A DNA stretch of 64,000 nt. Origin: Halobacillus halophilus DSM 2266. Its GTDB lineage: Bacteria; Bacillota; Bacilli; Bacillales; Halobacillaceae. The position numbers were made by a program, and so were the translations under genes. Numbering within the stretch: the stretch's first letter is position 1; every line of letters begins with the position of its first letter. This document shows positions 54,097 through 62,996 of this stretch, one piece after another. The stretch covers positions 3,782,001 through 3,846,000 of the forward strand of contig NC_017668.1 of NCBI RefSeq assembly GCF_000284515.1, written 5' to 3'. The notes below the pieces were generated by a model that was given only the letters and a program-made list of their open reading frames with translations, was not told the DNA's origin and made no database searches.

Positions 54097-55134
54097 TTAT
54101 GGGTAAACAGGTAAATCAGGAAGCCCTGTTTTTTCCTCATATTGAAATAATAGATTCATATTTTGTACAGCCTGACTGGCGGCACCCTTCATAAGGTTAT
54201 CAATGACAGCTACAATCGTTACCCGATTGGTTCTTGGATCGAGCGTGATCCCAATATCACAGTAATTTGAACCATACACATCTTTAGTACCCGGGAACTG
54301 CCCTTCCTTTCTGAACCTTACAAAAGGCTCTTCAGCGTAGCAGCTCTCATAATAGCTCTTCAGTTCCTCAAGCGTCTGGTTCTCTTTTAAAGTTAAATAA
54401 ATAGTGGCCATGATTCCTCTCGTCATGGGTACAAGATGAGTGGAGAAGGTAACTGGAACTGTTTCCGGACTCCATTCCGTCAGCTGTTGTTCAATTTCAG
54501 GTATATGCTGATGCTGATTTACTTTATAAATCTGAAAGTTTTCTTGTAGATGAGCAAAATGAGTAATGGCCCCGGGGTTCTTACCGGCACCTGATACTCC
54601 TGTTTTCGCATCAATAATGATCGAAGATGGATCAACTATTCCCTCCGATACAAGTGGACCCAGACCTAGTAAAGCTGCTGTTGGAAAACAACCCGGATTC
54701 GCAATTAAATCAGCCGACTGGATGGCTTCTTTGTTCCATTCGGGAAGTCCGTAAGCAGATTTCTCCAGAATAGCGGATGATGCAGATTCCTTCTTATACC
54801 ATTTCGTATAAGCGGAGCCATCCTTTAATCGTAAATCTCCGGATAAGTCGATGACTTTTGCCTTACCTCCAAGTAGTTCAGGAGTTAATTGTGTAGATAC
54901 TCCTGCTGGCGTTGCTAAGAAAATAACGTCTAATTCTTCCTTCATTTCCTCAGGATTCAACTCTTCTAATCTATGATTTTGTTCCGTGCTCATTTGCGGA
55001 TAAATGGAAGTGAATTCCTCCCCTGCATTAGAAGAAGAAAATAAGATTACTTGTTTAATGTGGGGATGTGAGTTGAGCAGGCGAAATAGTTCAACTCCGC
55101 CATAACCGGTAGCCCCTATGATTCCTGCTTTCAA
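54097..55134 (-). CDS. argC: N-acetyl-gamma-glutamyl-phosphate reductase
   Basis: This 345-residue NADPH-dependent reductase is the first gene of the arginine operon. It has an N-terminal Rossmann motif GIIGATGYGGVELFRLL, the active-site Cys in IANPGCFPTAAL, and SGAGKNPG. The ATG follows AAGGGTGGTTTTCAATTGA-type leader. Its promoter region contains three repeats of TGTATATTTA. Confidence 0.95.
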   Translation of the reverse strand: MKAGIIGATGYGGVELFRLLNSHPHIKQVILFSSSNAGEEFTSIYPQMSTEQNHRLEELNPEEMKEELDVIFLATPAGVSTQLTPELLGGKAKVIDLSGDLRLKDGSAYTKWYKKESASSAILEKSAYGLPEWNKEAIQSADLIANPGCFPTAALLGLGPLVSEGIVDPSSIIIDAKTGVSGAGKNPGAITHFAHLQENFQIYKVNQHQHIPEIEQQLTEWSPETVPVTFSTHLVPMTRGIMATIYLTLKENQTLEELKSYYESCYAEEPFVRFRKEGQFPGTKDVYGSNYCDIGITLDPRTNRVTIVAVIDNLMKGAASQAVQNMNLLFQYEEKTGLPDLPVYP

Positions 55135-55150
55135 TTGAAAACCACCCTTA

Positions 55151-55243
55151 TGTATATTTATGTTTAACTCTGTATATTTACAATATTATTAACCCTTATA
55201 AGGTATATGTCAATAGATTTATACGATATATTGTATATTTATC
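55151..55243 (-). promoter_or_regulatory. argC promoter and arginine boxes
   Basis: Minus-strand -35 TTGACA (55208-55213) and -10 AATAAT (55185-55190), 17-bp spacer. TGTATATTTA occurs three times at 55151-55160, 55171-55180 and 55231-55240 (plus-strand sense), 20 and 60 bp apart and so on one face of the helix. They resemble AhrC/ArgR boxes and flank the promoter. Confidence 0.7.
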
Positions 55244-55361
55244 AAAACCTAAATCTTCGTTTATGACTATACAAAGGCAATACTTGACTTCAAAAATGCC
55301 TTGACGATGCGTTGTGAATTCACCGCCCTGACTTTTATTTCATGTTCATAGTTTTGCATCT

Positions 55362-56375
55362 TTATGAACGCCTTAGCTTTTCTAATAAGACTTTCTCCTG
55401 CTCAGGATTTAACCCTGCATGATTCAAAGTTCCTCTATGGTTCCTGTACCACTCATACGTGTCACGGATGGTTTCTTCAACAGGACGAAAACGCAATCCC
55501 TTCTCAATTGCTTTTGTACAATCTATTCCGAAATCACCCTGGGTTGGTACCCAGAGCGGAAGTTCGATCCAAGGTTTAACGTTTTCTTTCAAAAGGAACG
55601 ACTCCTCTGCCCATACAGGTCTGGATTCCGGATTAAGTACTGTTTGACAAGAATAGATGAGGCCTTCCATCGTCAGCTTTTCTCGTGGGCCGTTTGTATT
55701 AAAAACTCCCGTTTCCTGATGCTCAATCATGTGGACAATCCACTTTGATAAATCACGTACATCAATGAATTGAACTTTTTTATCTTTTGGCTCCGGTACG
55801 ATAAAAGCCTCTCCTGCTTCTACACGAACTGGCCAATACGTAAATCGGTCTGTCGGGTCGTCCGGCCCGACAATCAATCCCGGTCTGATAATGAGAGAAC
55901 GGCTTTCACTCATTATTTCTTTCACAGCCATTTCACTATGGAACTTTAAAGGTCCATAATATTCATTGGCCGCCCTGCCTTTTACACCTTTAGTTGCACG
56001 TTCCAGTTCATTATCTGTTAAGGTAGATACTTCCCCGCTCTCATCAAGATGATCCTGATCCGTCAGTTGTTTGTAAACGGACATGCTGGATATGTAAGCA
56101 TACAGATGAACCTGATCTTTTAATACCTCGGCGGATTGTTTAACAATTTCAGGCAAGTATCCACATGTATCGATAACAGCGTCCCAATGCTGGCCTTTTA
56201 ACTTCTTTAAATCATCCAGGTTTTCGCGATCACCTATTATTTTTTCTGTCTCTTTAAAGAATTCTGGATTGGTTTTGCCTCTATTAAATAAAGTAACTTC
56301 ATGATTACGTTTTAAAGCGCTTTCAACAATCGACTTACCAACAAATTGCGTTCCCCCGATAACTAACAGTTTCAT
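55362..56375 (-). CDS. NAD-dependent epimerase/dehydratase family protein
   Basis: This 337-residue extended SDR has VIGGTQFVGKSIVESALK at the N-terminus (GGTxFxG variant), FNRGKTNPE and IRPGLIVGPDD. It resembles the nucleotide-sugar epimerase-like group found in Bacillus and in plant CSP41 proteins. Catalytic YxxxK is not obvious (NEYYGPLKFHSE is the equivalent). Substrate unknown. ATG 56375 follows GGGAGTCCATTTT; the ORF start 33 bp earlier is rejected. Confidence 0.82.
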   Translation of the reverse strand: MKLLVIGGTQFVGKSIVESALKRNHEVTLFNRGKTNPEFFKETEKIIGDRENLDDLKKLKGQHWDAVIDTCGYLPEIVKQSAEVLKDQVHLYAYISSMSVYKQLTDQDHLDESGEVSTLTDNELERATKGVKGRAANEYYGPLKFHSEMAVKEIMSESRSLIIRPGLIVGPDDPTDRFTYWPVRVEAGEAFIVPEPKDKKVQFIDVRDLSKWIVHMIEHQETGVFNTNGPREKLTMEGLIYSCQTVLNPESRPVWAEESFLLKENVKPWIELPLWVPTQGDFGIDCTKAIEKGLRFRPVEETIRDTYEWYRNHRGTLNHAGLNPEQEKVLLEKLRRS

Positions 56376-56468
56376 AAAATGGACTCCCTTACTATTCAAC
56401 TTTGTCATCTTAAAAATTACTGCTGATATTTCACAAGAGGATTATTCCACTAACGAGCCGGTTACTGT

Positions 56469-57362
56469 AAGACTCAGTTTCGAGATAATCTGGGTCCGTT
56501 TCTAGAAATTTGATGAGGGTGGCTGCGGGGGAACTGGCAAGCCTCCTCGCTCGTTTCACTCCCTGCGGGGTCTCGCCTCGCCCCTTCCCCCGCGGGAGTC
56601 TCGTCGTTTCCTTCGCCACCCAGCCTCGTCAGAATAACGGACCCTTTTCAAAGAGAGATTGCTCTTCTTCTAAATAGTTCCTAAAATGCTTCTATAACAA
56701 GCTTTTTCACATCGTTCTAGTATGAAAATTACCACGTCACCCCATGCTTTTTTATCATCAAACAAACAGGATGTTAGGTGAATTTGTTAGGTGAATTCGA
56801 GCCTCAGATTCGGCCAGGTCCGGAGGGGGATGATGTAGACTCCTAGGTTAAAAGCGGAAGCACCTTGGTCAGCGGCGGATGGACTGGACGTTCAAATGTG
56901 GAGGTGCCTTGTTCAGCCTCGACAAGCTTAAGAACGACCATGAAAGGAAGGGCTCTTCTTCCTATCATGGTTGGACTTAAGACCTCGAGAGGCTAGGCAC
57001 CGAAACTAGCCTTGAGCTGGCGGAGATAAAGAAAACACGAAGAGCGGAGCGATTCGATGTTGCCTTATCGTACAGAAGTGAGGGAAGTCTCACTAGACGC
57101 TAGGTGCTGGAGCTGGATAGCTCTTCATGTCGCTTATGTTCTGATATTTGTTTAAGACTAAAAAAAGTGTAAGAACGGGATGAACATGATCGGTGAGATC
57201 CCGCAGGGCTGCAAAGCCCGAGGAAGCTCAGTACAGAAGAGGTTCGACTAAGAACGCCACGTCGTATGGCAACGTCGAACGACCCTGCGTCGTGCAGGGC
57301 CGGAAAGCGAAATCGTCCCCCGTAGGACCTTCCGCTCAACAATTATCTCGAAACTGAGTCTT
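56469..57362 (-). repeat. Composite extragenic repeat, copy 4 (inverted orientation, extra 320-bp insert)
   Basis: It is bounded by AAGACTCAGTTTCGAGATA (56469-56487) and TATCTCGAAACTGAGTCTT (57344-57362), a perfect 19-bp inverted repeat. The R arm (to ~56646) is the short form without the central hairpin. The L arm (from ~56800) is interrupted by an insert (~56853-57173) with its own hairpins (CTTAAGAACGACCATGA ... TCATGGTTGGACTTAAG) and holds the cassette at 57231-57301. Confidence 0.8.
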
Positions 57363-57513
57363 AAACAAATGGGAGCTTATATTTAAAAGCTCACTTCTTA
57401 AGTGTTGCAGATGATATTACTTTAATAATGATTCCATATTTATTTACAAAATCCTTCATAAAATGAATTTATTATAAAAATTATAAAATTACACTGGTTA
57501 AGGTTAATCAAAA

Positions 57514-57548
57514 AAACACTCTTGAACAGCTGATGTTCAAGAGTGTTT
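57514..57548 (-). terminator. Terminator of the iucD-like gene
   Basis: AAACACTCTTGAACA and its exact complement form a 15-bp stem over GCTGA. TTTTTT follows on the minus strand. Confidence 0.9.
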
Positions 57549-57567
57549 AGGTTTAATATATAACTAT

Positions 57568-58884
57568 TTAAACATTTCCAGTAAATGACTGGAAAATTCC
57601 ATTATCGTCAAGTGAGTAAACTTCGCGTCCCGCTAAATGGTTGATAATCACTTTATTGCGATGAACGGATAGACCCAAATTAGTAGAGCCAACGCCGTGA
57701 GTATGGGAAATACCACTATGGACATAAATTTCATTTTCCGTATTTTTATTCAAAAGCATACGATAATCAGAACTTACTTTATAACGTCCATGCTTGTCCC
57801 ACTGAAGAAAGTCCTCGAGCTGATGAATAAAATCAGGAACATAAGGCTTATACCCTGTAGCAGCAATAACGACGTCTGTCTCATGCGTGAATTCCTCGTT
57901 TTTCTGCCAGTGCAGACAATCAAGCTCATAGCCGCCATTAGCTTTTTCCCGAATACCTTTTACTTCACTGAGTACTCGAATACCAACGTCGAGCTCCTCT
58001 TGCCCAACAGAAAACTCATAGAGCAAATTATATATGTCATTAATTGTATGATTGCTTATCCCTTTATAATACAATCCCTGCTCAGCAAAGATTTCGTCTT
58101 TCTGATCCTGAGGAAGTTGGTAGAAGTAATTCACATAGTCCGGGGAAAAATGCTCTAAGCTGAGCTTTGACTCCTCCATGGATTCAAAGCCAGGGGAGCG
58201 TGTGATCCAGTCCAACCGAAAGCCGCAGTCGCGCTGTTCCTTCAGCAATTCTCTGAAAGTTTCAGCCGCACTCTGTCCAGATCCAACTACTGTAATTGAG
58301 CGGGCTTTGCGGCAGCGCTCCTGATTTGCTAGAAATTCAGACGTGTGGAACACATCTTCTGACGGAAGGTTTTGGAACGATTTCGGTAAAACGGGCACAC
58401 TGCCGGTTCCAAGTACGAGATTTCTCGAACGATAAACTTCCTGCTCTCCCGTTTTAAGGTTGTTCACAGCTACTTCATAATATTCTTCATTTTCTTTCAC
58501 ATGACGAATGTTGGATACCCGTCTCCCAAATTTACAGCTGTCCAGCTGATGAGCAACCCATTGACAGTAATCATTGTACTCTCTTCTGGGAATATCCAAA
58601 CGCTGCAGGAAATAAAACTGGTACATTCGATCATTTTTACTAATGTAGTTTAAAAAACTGTATTGGCTAGTAGGGTCTGCCATCGTTACCAGGTCGGCTA
58701 TAAAAGGAACCTGCATCTTCGTCCCCTCAATCAACATTCCAGGATGCCAATCGAATTTATCATTTTGTTCAAAAAACAAGGGTTCTATGGTATCGATATC
58801 ATCCAGTAAAGCCGCCAAGCTTAAATTGAATGGTCCAACGCCTACCCCGATTAAGTCATACATTTTCTCTGGTTGCTCCATCAT
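57568..58884 (-). CDS. Lysine/ornithine N-monooxygenase (IucD/SidA/PvdA family)
   Basis: This 438-residue flavin- and NADPH-dependent N-hydroxylase makes the hydroxamate precursor of siderophores. It has the FAD-binding IGVGVGPFNLSLAALL, FEQNDKFDWHPGML, TMADPTSQYSFLNYI, the NADPH motif VVGSGQSAAE and ATGYKP. The best family match is L-lysine N6-hydroxylase IucD (aerobactin), but ornithine cannot be excluded. AAGGAGTAGTGAG precedes the ATG pair. It is 15 kb from the NIS synthetases, beyond the arg operon. Confidence 0.88.
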   Translation of the reverse strand: MMEQPEKMYDLIGVGVGPFNLSLAALLDDIDTIEPLFFEQNDKFDWHPGMLIEGTKMQVPFIADLVTMADPTSQYSFLNYISKNDRMYQFYFLQRLDIPRREYNDYCQWVAHQLDSCKFGRRVSNIRHVKENEEYYEVAVNNLKTGEQEVYRSRNLVLGTGSVPVLPKSFQNLPSEDVFHTSEFLANQERCRKARSITVVGSGQSAAETFRELLKEQRDCGFRLDWITRSPGFESMEESKLSLEHFSPDYVNYFYQLPQDQKDEIFAEQGLYYKGISNHTINDIYNLLYEFSVGQEELDVGIRVLSEVKGIREKANGGYELDCLHWQKNEEFTHETDVVIAATGYKPYVPDFIHQLEDFLQWDKHGRYKVSSDYRMLLNKNTENEIYVHSGISHTHGVGSTNLGLSVHRNKVIINHLAGREVYSLDDNGIFQSFTGNV

Positions 58885-59011
58885 CTCACTACTCCTTTTT
58901 CTGAAAAGACCTGCATTTCAGAAATCATTACATTACTTTTATGTTACCATAATCCCACCATAATATAATAGTTGTCTCCAAATGAGAGCTACGAAAAGAA
59001 GGAATGATTTT

Positions 59012-59473
59012 ATGAATTCTGTAATACTGGAAGAAGTTCAGAATCGAAACGATTACATGCCTTATCTATTATTAGCAGATGAAAGCGAAGATATCATTAA
59101 CGGATATATTAATGAAGGTGAACTGTATGTCATGCAGTTCGACAATAAAGAAGTGGGTGTGGTTCTTTTCACTTTCCCATCGCTCGATACAGTAGAAATT
59201 AAAAATATAGCCATAACTGAAAAAGCAAGAGGACATGGGATCGGTAAGCAGGCTATTCAGCAGGCTGTACAGATTTTTTCTAAACGGCATTATGCACGGT
59301 TAATTGTAGGAACAGCGAATTCAAGCCTGGGCAACCTGGCCTTTTATCAAAAAGCAGGATTTCGATTCTTTGAGATCAGAAGAGACTTTTTTCTGCATTA
59401 TCCCTCTCCTGTTTTCGAAAACGGCATCCAGGCTCTCGATATGGTGGTGTTTGAAAGAACGTTACAAATTTAA
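59012..59473 (+). CDS. GNAT family N-acetyltransferase
   Basis: This 153-residue acetyltransferase, YvbK-like, has motif A in NIAITEKARGHGIGKQAI and motif B in NSSLGNLAFYQKAGFRFF. It is not a member of the IucB hydroxylysine acetylase family by sequence, but it is divergent from the iucD-like gene and a role there is possible. ATG 59012 has AGAAGGAATGATTTT upstream; the ORF start 30 bp earlier lacks a ribosome-binding site. Confidence 0.85.
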   Translation: MNSVILEEVQNRNDYMPYLLLADESEDIINGYINEGELYVMQFDNKEVGVVLFTFPSLDTVEIKNIAITEKARGHGIGKQAIQQAVQIFSKRHYARLIVGTANSSLGNLAFYQKAGFRFFEIRRDFFLHYPSPVFENGIQALDMVVFERTLQI

Positions 59474-59501
59474 TGGCTGAATCTAAAATAAACGAGGAAA
59501 C

Positions 59502-59533
59502 AAAGAGTCCGTTACTATCAGGACTCTTTTTTT
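59502..59533 (+). terminator. Terminator after the GNAT gene
   Basis: AAAGAGTCC pairs with GGACTCTTT over a 10-base loop; T7 follows. Confidence 0.85.
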
Positions 59534-59625
59534 AAAGGCTTTTTAAGGATGGGCTCTTTGGTTCTCCTAAACATGACTTATGATGTTCTGTAAGAAGCTT
59601 ATTGCACAATTGGGCCGGATTGTGG

Positions 59626-60134
59626 AAGACTCAGTTTCGAGATATTGGTTTGCCGTGAAGGTCCTGCGGGGGACGATTTCGCTTTCCGTGGGCATGTGCT
59701 GAGCCTCCTCAAGCTTCGCTTTCTGGGGTCTCACCGATCATGTTTATCCCACAGGAGTCTTCATCGTCCCCCTCCGGACCTTACTAAATCAGAATCTCGA
59801 AACCACATTAAACATCACCTGCTTGATGAGGCCTTAGACCATGTGGTTTTCTACCTATTCTCAGGATGTAAAGACCCGCAATAGTCTGTCACAAAAGCAT
59901 TTCTTAAAGATGAAGAAGGAGAACCTTTCTGTTCTAGAAGGTCCGTTCGCAGTATTATAGTTGGGTTGGTGGGGAAATGATGAGACTCCCATGGGAGAAG
60001 GAACTAGGTGAGATCCCGCAGGGAGTGAAACGAGCGAGGAAGCTCACCGTTCCCCCATAGGAAAGCGAGTTATTTCCCCACCAGCCCTCTTCCAAATATA
60101 GTAACGGACCCAATTTATCTCGAAACTGAGTCTT
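59626..60134 (+). repeat. Composite extragenic repeat, copy 5 (short form)
   Basis: It is bounded by AAGACTCAGTTTCGAGATA and an exact 19-bp complement (60116-60134). The L arm is intact, without cassette. The R arm lacks both the cassette and the central hairpin, joining ...CATAGGAAAG directly to CGAGTTATTTCCCC. It therefore looks like the uninterrupted base form of the family. It lies between the GNAT and gerK-like genes. Confidence 0.85.
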
Positions 60135-60249
60135 CAAGTAACGGGAGCTTATCTTTAATAATTCACACGGAGATCTAACGAATTATATAAGTTAATAAAA
60201 TCCAAACTTTGGTGCATGCTATCTATAAACTTTTAAAGGAGCGTGCGCT

Positions 60250-61782
60250 ATGAACCAGGGAAATGAGCAGGGACCAAGTCAAAATCCCAATAAAGAATCT
60301 AACTCCCCGCCCCTCCTTCCTCCTTTAGAAGACAGTTTAAGCCATATTGAAACCGTACTTGGAAAAAGTACGGATCTTGTAATCAGACGATTTGCTATCT
60401 ACAAGACTCACTGTGCTGCTCTTTATATAGATGGTCTTGTCGATAAGAATACGGTTCAGAATTTCATCATGGAAGCACTTATGCTTGAGATGCCGCACAA
60501 ACGTGTTTCCGTGAAGGAACTTTACGATACGATTAAACACGCTTCCCTTCCTATAGGTGAAGTAACTGAATTCACCGATTATGAAGCACTTTTTAAGCGA
60601 TTATTATCAGGCGAAACCATCCTTCTTATAGATAAAGAGAAAAAAGCATTAGCCGCCAGCACCCGGGGCTGGAGAGACCGCGGGGTACAGGAAAGCACTT
60701 CGGAAAGTGTCATCCGAGGTCCTAAAGAGGCGTTCACAGAAACGTTAAGGACGAATACAGCCTTGTTACGACGTAAAATAAAAGATCCTAAGCTTCGAAT
60801 TGAAAGTAAAGCGATTGGTGAAGTGACTAGAACGGACGTAGCTGTCGTCTACTTGCAGGATATAGCTGAAGACAACATTGTGCAGGAAGTTCACCGCCGA
60901 CTTGATAAAATCGATATCGATGGGGTTCTGGAGAGCGGCTACATTGAAGAATATATTCAAGATGCTCAGTATTCCCCTTTTCCCACCGTTTATTATTCTG
61001 AAAAACCTGATGCAATTGCCGGTGGATTACTAGAAGGACGGGTCGCGATCGTTACCGATGGGACACCGGATGTTCTCTTAGTTCCTGCTTTGTTTGTCAA
61101 CTTTTTTCAATCAAGTGAAGATTATTATCAGAGAGCGGATATAAGTACGTTCCTGCGAATCCTGAGGCTGGTCTGTTTTAATATTGCTCTGTTTATGCCT
61201 TCTTTATATATCGCTTTTACTACTTTTCATCAGGAAATGATTCCAGCACCTTTACTGATCAGTCTAGCCGCCCAGCGTGAAGGTGTCCCTTTTCCGGCTT
61301 TTGTAGAAGCCATGCTCATGGAGCTTACGTTTGAAATCCTGCGGGAAGCCGGAGTCCGTTTGCCGAAACCGGTAGGATCGGCTGTATCCATTGTTGGTGC
61401 CCTCGTACTTGGGCAGTCCGCTGTACAGGCAGGTTTGGTTTCTCCGGCGATGGTTATAGTGGTAGCTCTTACAGCCATTTCAAGTTTTGTTTTTCCTGCT
61501 TATAACATAGCGATTCCTATACGTATGCTTCGCTTTCTATTTATGATCCTTGCTGCAACGTTTGGATTGTACGGCATTATCCTCGGTCTGATTGCTATGG
61601 TCCTGCACTTATGCAGCCTGAAGTCTTTCGGTGTTGCTTATATGTCGCCGTTTGCACCAATTAAGCCGAAAGAGCAGAAAGATGTATTAATCCGCTTTCC
61701 CCACTGGGGGCTGTTTTCCCGCCCAAGTTCTCTAACTAAGAAGAATGAAAAACGGACCAATCCATCTTCCAAGGAGAGTTGA
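60250..61782 (+). CDS. gerKA: Spore germination receptor A subunit (GerA family)
   Basis: This 510-residue protein has a ~300-residue soluble N-terminal region and about five C-terminal helices, the usual GerAA/GerKA layout. Family motifs include DLVIRRFAIY, VRGPKEAF-like VIRGPKEAFTETLRTNTALLRR, RTDVAVVYLQDIA, EGRVAIVTDGTP and the helix set FVEAMLMELTFEILREAGVRLP. It is part of the germinant receptor in the spore inner membrane. The ATG follows AAAGGAGCGTGCGCT. Which germinant it senses cannot be predicted. Confidence 0.9.
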   Translation: MNQGNEQGPSQNPNKESNSPPLLPPLEDSLSHIETVLGKSTDLVIRRFAIYKTHCAALYIDGLVDKNTVQNFIMEALMLEMPHKRVSVKELYDTIKHASLPIGEVTEFTDYEALFKRLLSGETILLIDKEKKALAASTRGWRDRGVQESTSESVIRGPKEAFTETLRTNTALLRRKIKDPKLRIESKAIGEVTRTDVAVVYLQDIAEDNIVQEVHRRLDKIDIDGVLESGYIEEYIQDAQYSPFPTVYYSEKPDAIAGGLLEGRVAIVTDGTPDVLLVPALFVNFFQSSEDYYQRADISTFLRILRLVCFNIALFMPSLYIAFTTFHQEMIPAPLLISLAAQREGVPFPAFVEAMLMELTFEILREAGVRLPKPVGSAVSIVGALVLGQSAVQAGLVSPAMVIVVALTAISSFVFPAYNIAIPIRMLRFLFMILAATFGLYGIILGLIAMVLHLCSLKSFGVAYMSPFAPIKPKEQKDVLIRFPHWGLFSRPSSLTKKNEKRTNPSSKES

Positions 61783-61784
61783 GG

Positions 61785-62987
61785 ATGAACACATACCATT
61801 TTCCCTTTAGAAAACTCTTGCTAATATTTATCTGCCTCCTCCTGTTAACCGGCTGCTGGAACAGCCGGGAGCTGGATGAGCTTGGCATTGTTGTTACGTT
61901 AGGGATTGATAAAACAGAAGAAGGCGAATATATTCTGGCGGTTCAGGTGATCAACCCTTCAGAGATTGCTACGGACGCTCCGACTTCACGACCTCCTGTT
62001 TCCACTTATACAACAACCGGTCGTACGCTTATGGAGGCGTTCCGCAGGCTTACGGCAAAAACCCCCAGGACTACCTACTTATCTCAGCTTCGCTTAGTTG
62101 TACTTGGAAAAGCTGTTGCTGAAGAGGGAGTAATGCCGGTTCTTGACTTACTCTACCGTGACCATGAATTCAGAACTTCTTTTTACATGACCGTAGCGAA
62201 GAATGCCAGGGTTGAAAGCATGCTCAGTATCGTTACACCTTATGAAAAAATCCCAGCCAATAAAATCATGGGTTCCATAGAAAATGTAGAACGTCATTGG
62301 GCTGCAACAAAAGGGGTTACCATTGATAAGGTTATCGCAAGCATTAGAAATCCGGGAGAAGACCCCGTGATGAGTGGCATCCTCCTTTTAGGAGAAGAAG
62401 ATATAGGGACAAACATGGGTAACGTGGAAAATGTCGATGCTCCTACAAAATTAGAAATCGATGAAATTGGCGTTTTTAAAGGAGATAAACTCGTAGGATG
62501 GCTAAACGAAGAGGAAAGCCAGGGGCTTAACTATGCGACCGGAAATGTACACTCTACAGTTATTACACACCCTTGTGACGATGAAGGATCGCTGAGCGTG
62601 GAACTGCTTCGAACAAGCGGAGCGATGAAAGGAAAAATTAAAAATGATCAGCCTGTTATTGATATAAAGATCGAAGCAGAAGGTAATGTAGGGGAAGTGG
62701 ATTGTAAAGTTGACTTAAGTAAGCCTGAAGCAATAGAAAAAGTGAACAAACAAGCGGAGAAATCAATTAAAGAAAGCATTCAAGCCACCTTGGCTAAGGT
62801 TCAGAAGGAATATGGAAGCGATGTCTTTGGGTTCGGAGGAGTTATCCATCGCGATCAGCCTGAGTATTGGAAAAAAGTTGAGAAGGAATGGTCTTCCTAT
62901 TATCAGGATGTTGAAGTCAATGTTGAAGCCAATGTGAAGATTAGAAGAAAAGGTAATTCAACACAGCCAATCAACAAAGAAAGTTAG
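61785..62987 (+). CDS. gerKC: Spore germination receptor C subunit (Ger(x)C lipoprotein)
   Basis: This 400-residue lipoprotein has a signal peptide with lipobox LLLTGC at residues ~22-27, followed by the family's WNSRELDELGIV. Conserved regions include GIDKTEEGEYILAVQVINPSEI, TAKTPRTTYLSQLRLVVLG and the C-terminal DVFGFGGVIHRDQPEYWKKVEKEW. It anchors to the outer face of the spore inner membrane. ATG 61785 is 8 bp after AAGGAG, 2 bp after the gerKA stop. Confidence 0.92.
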   Translation: MNTYHFPFRKLLLIFICLLLLTGCWNSRELDELGIVVTLGIDKTEEGEYILAVQVINPSEIATDAPTSRPPVSTYTTTGRTLMEAFRRLTAKTPRTTYLSQLRLVVLGKAVAEEGVMPVLDLLYRDHEFRTSFYMTVAKNARVESMLSIVTPYEKIPANKIMGSIENVERHWAATKGVTIDKVIASIRNPGEDPVMSGILLLGEEDIGTNMGNVENVDAPTKLEIDEIGVFKGDKLVGWLNEEESQGLNYATGNVHSTVITHPCDDEGSLSVELLRTSGAMKGKIKNDQPVIDIKIEAEGNVGEVDCKVDLSKPEAIEKVNKQAEKSIKESIQATLAKVQKEYGSDVFGFGGVIHRDQPEYWKKVEKEWSSYYQDVEVNVEANVKIRRKGNSTQPINKES

Positions 62988-62996
62988 GTGATAAAG

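Noticed and set aside
56431-56619. 62-codon minus-strand frame with basic residues
   Set aside because: It is the R arm of composite copy 4 read in frame, with no ribosome-binding site.
58897-58931. TTTCTGAAA/TTTCAGAAA inverted repeat upstream of the iucD-like gene as a Fur box
   Set aside because: It lacks the GATAAT core of Fur boxes; it may be an operator for something else but nothing supports that.
36428-60134. Composite repeats as a CRISPR array or as insertion sequences
   Set aside because: No short direct repeats with regular spacers, no cas genes, and no transposase frame in any copy.
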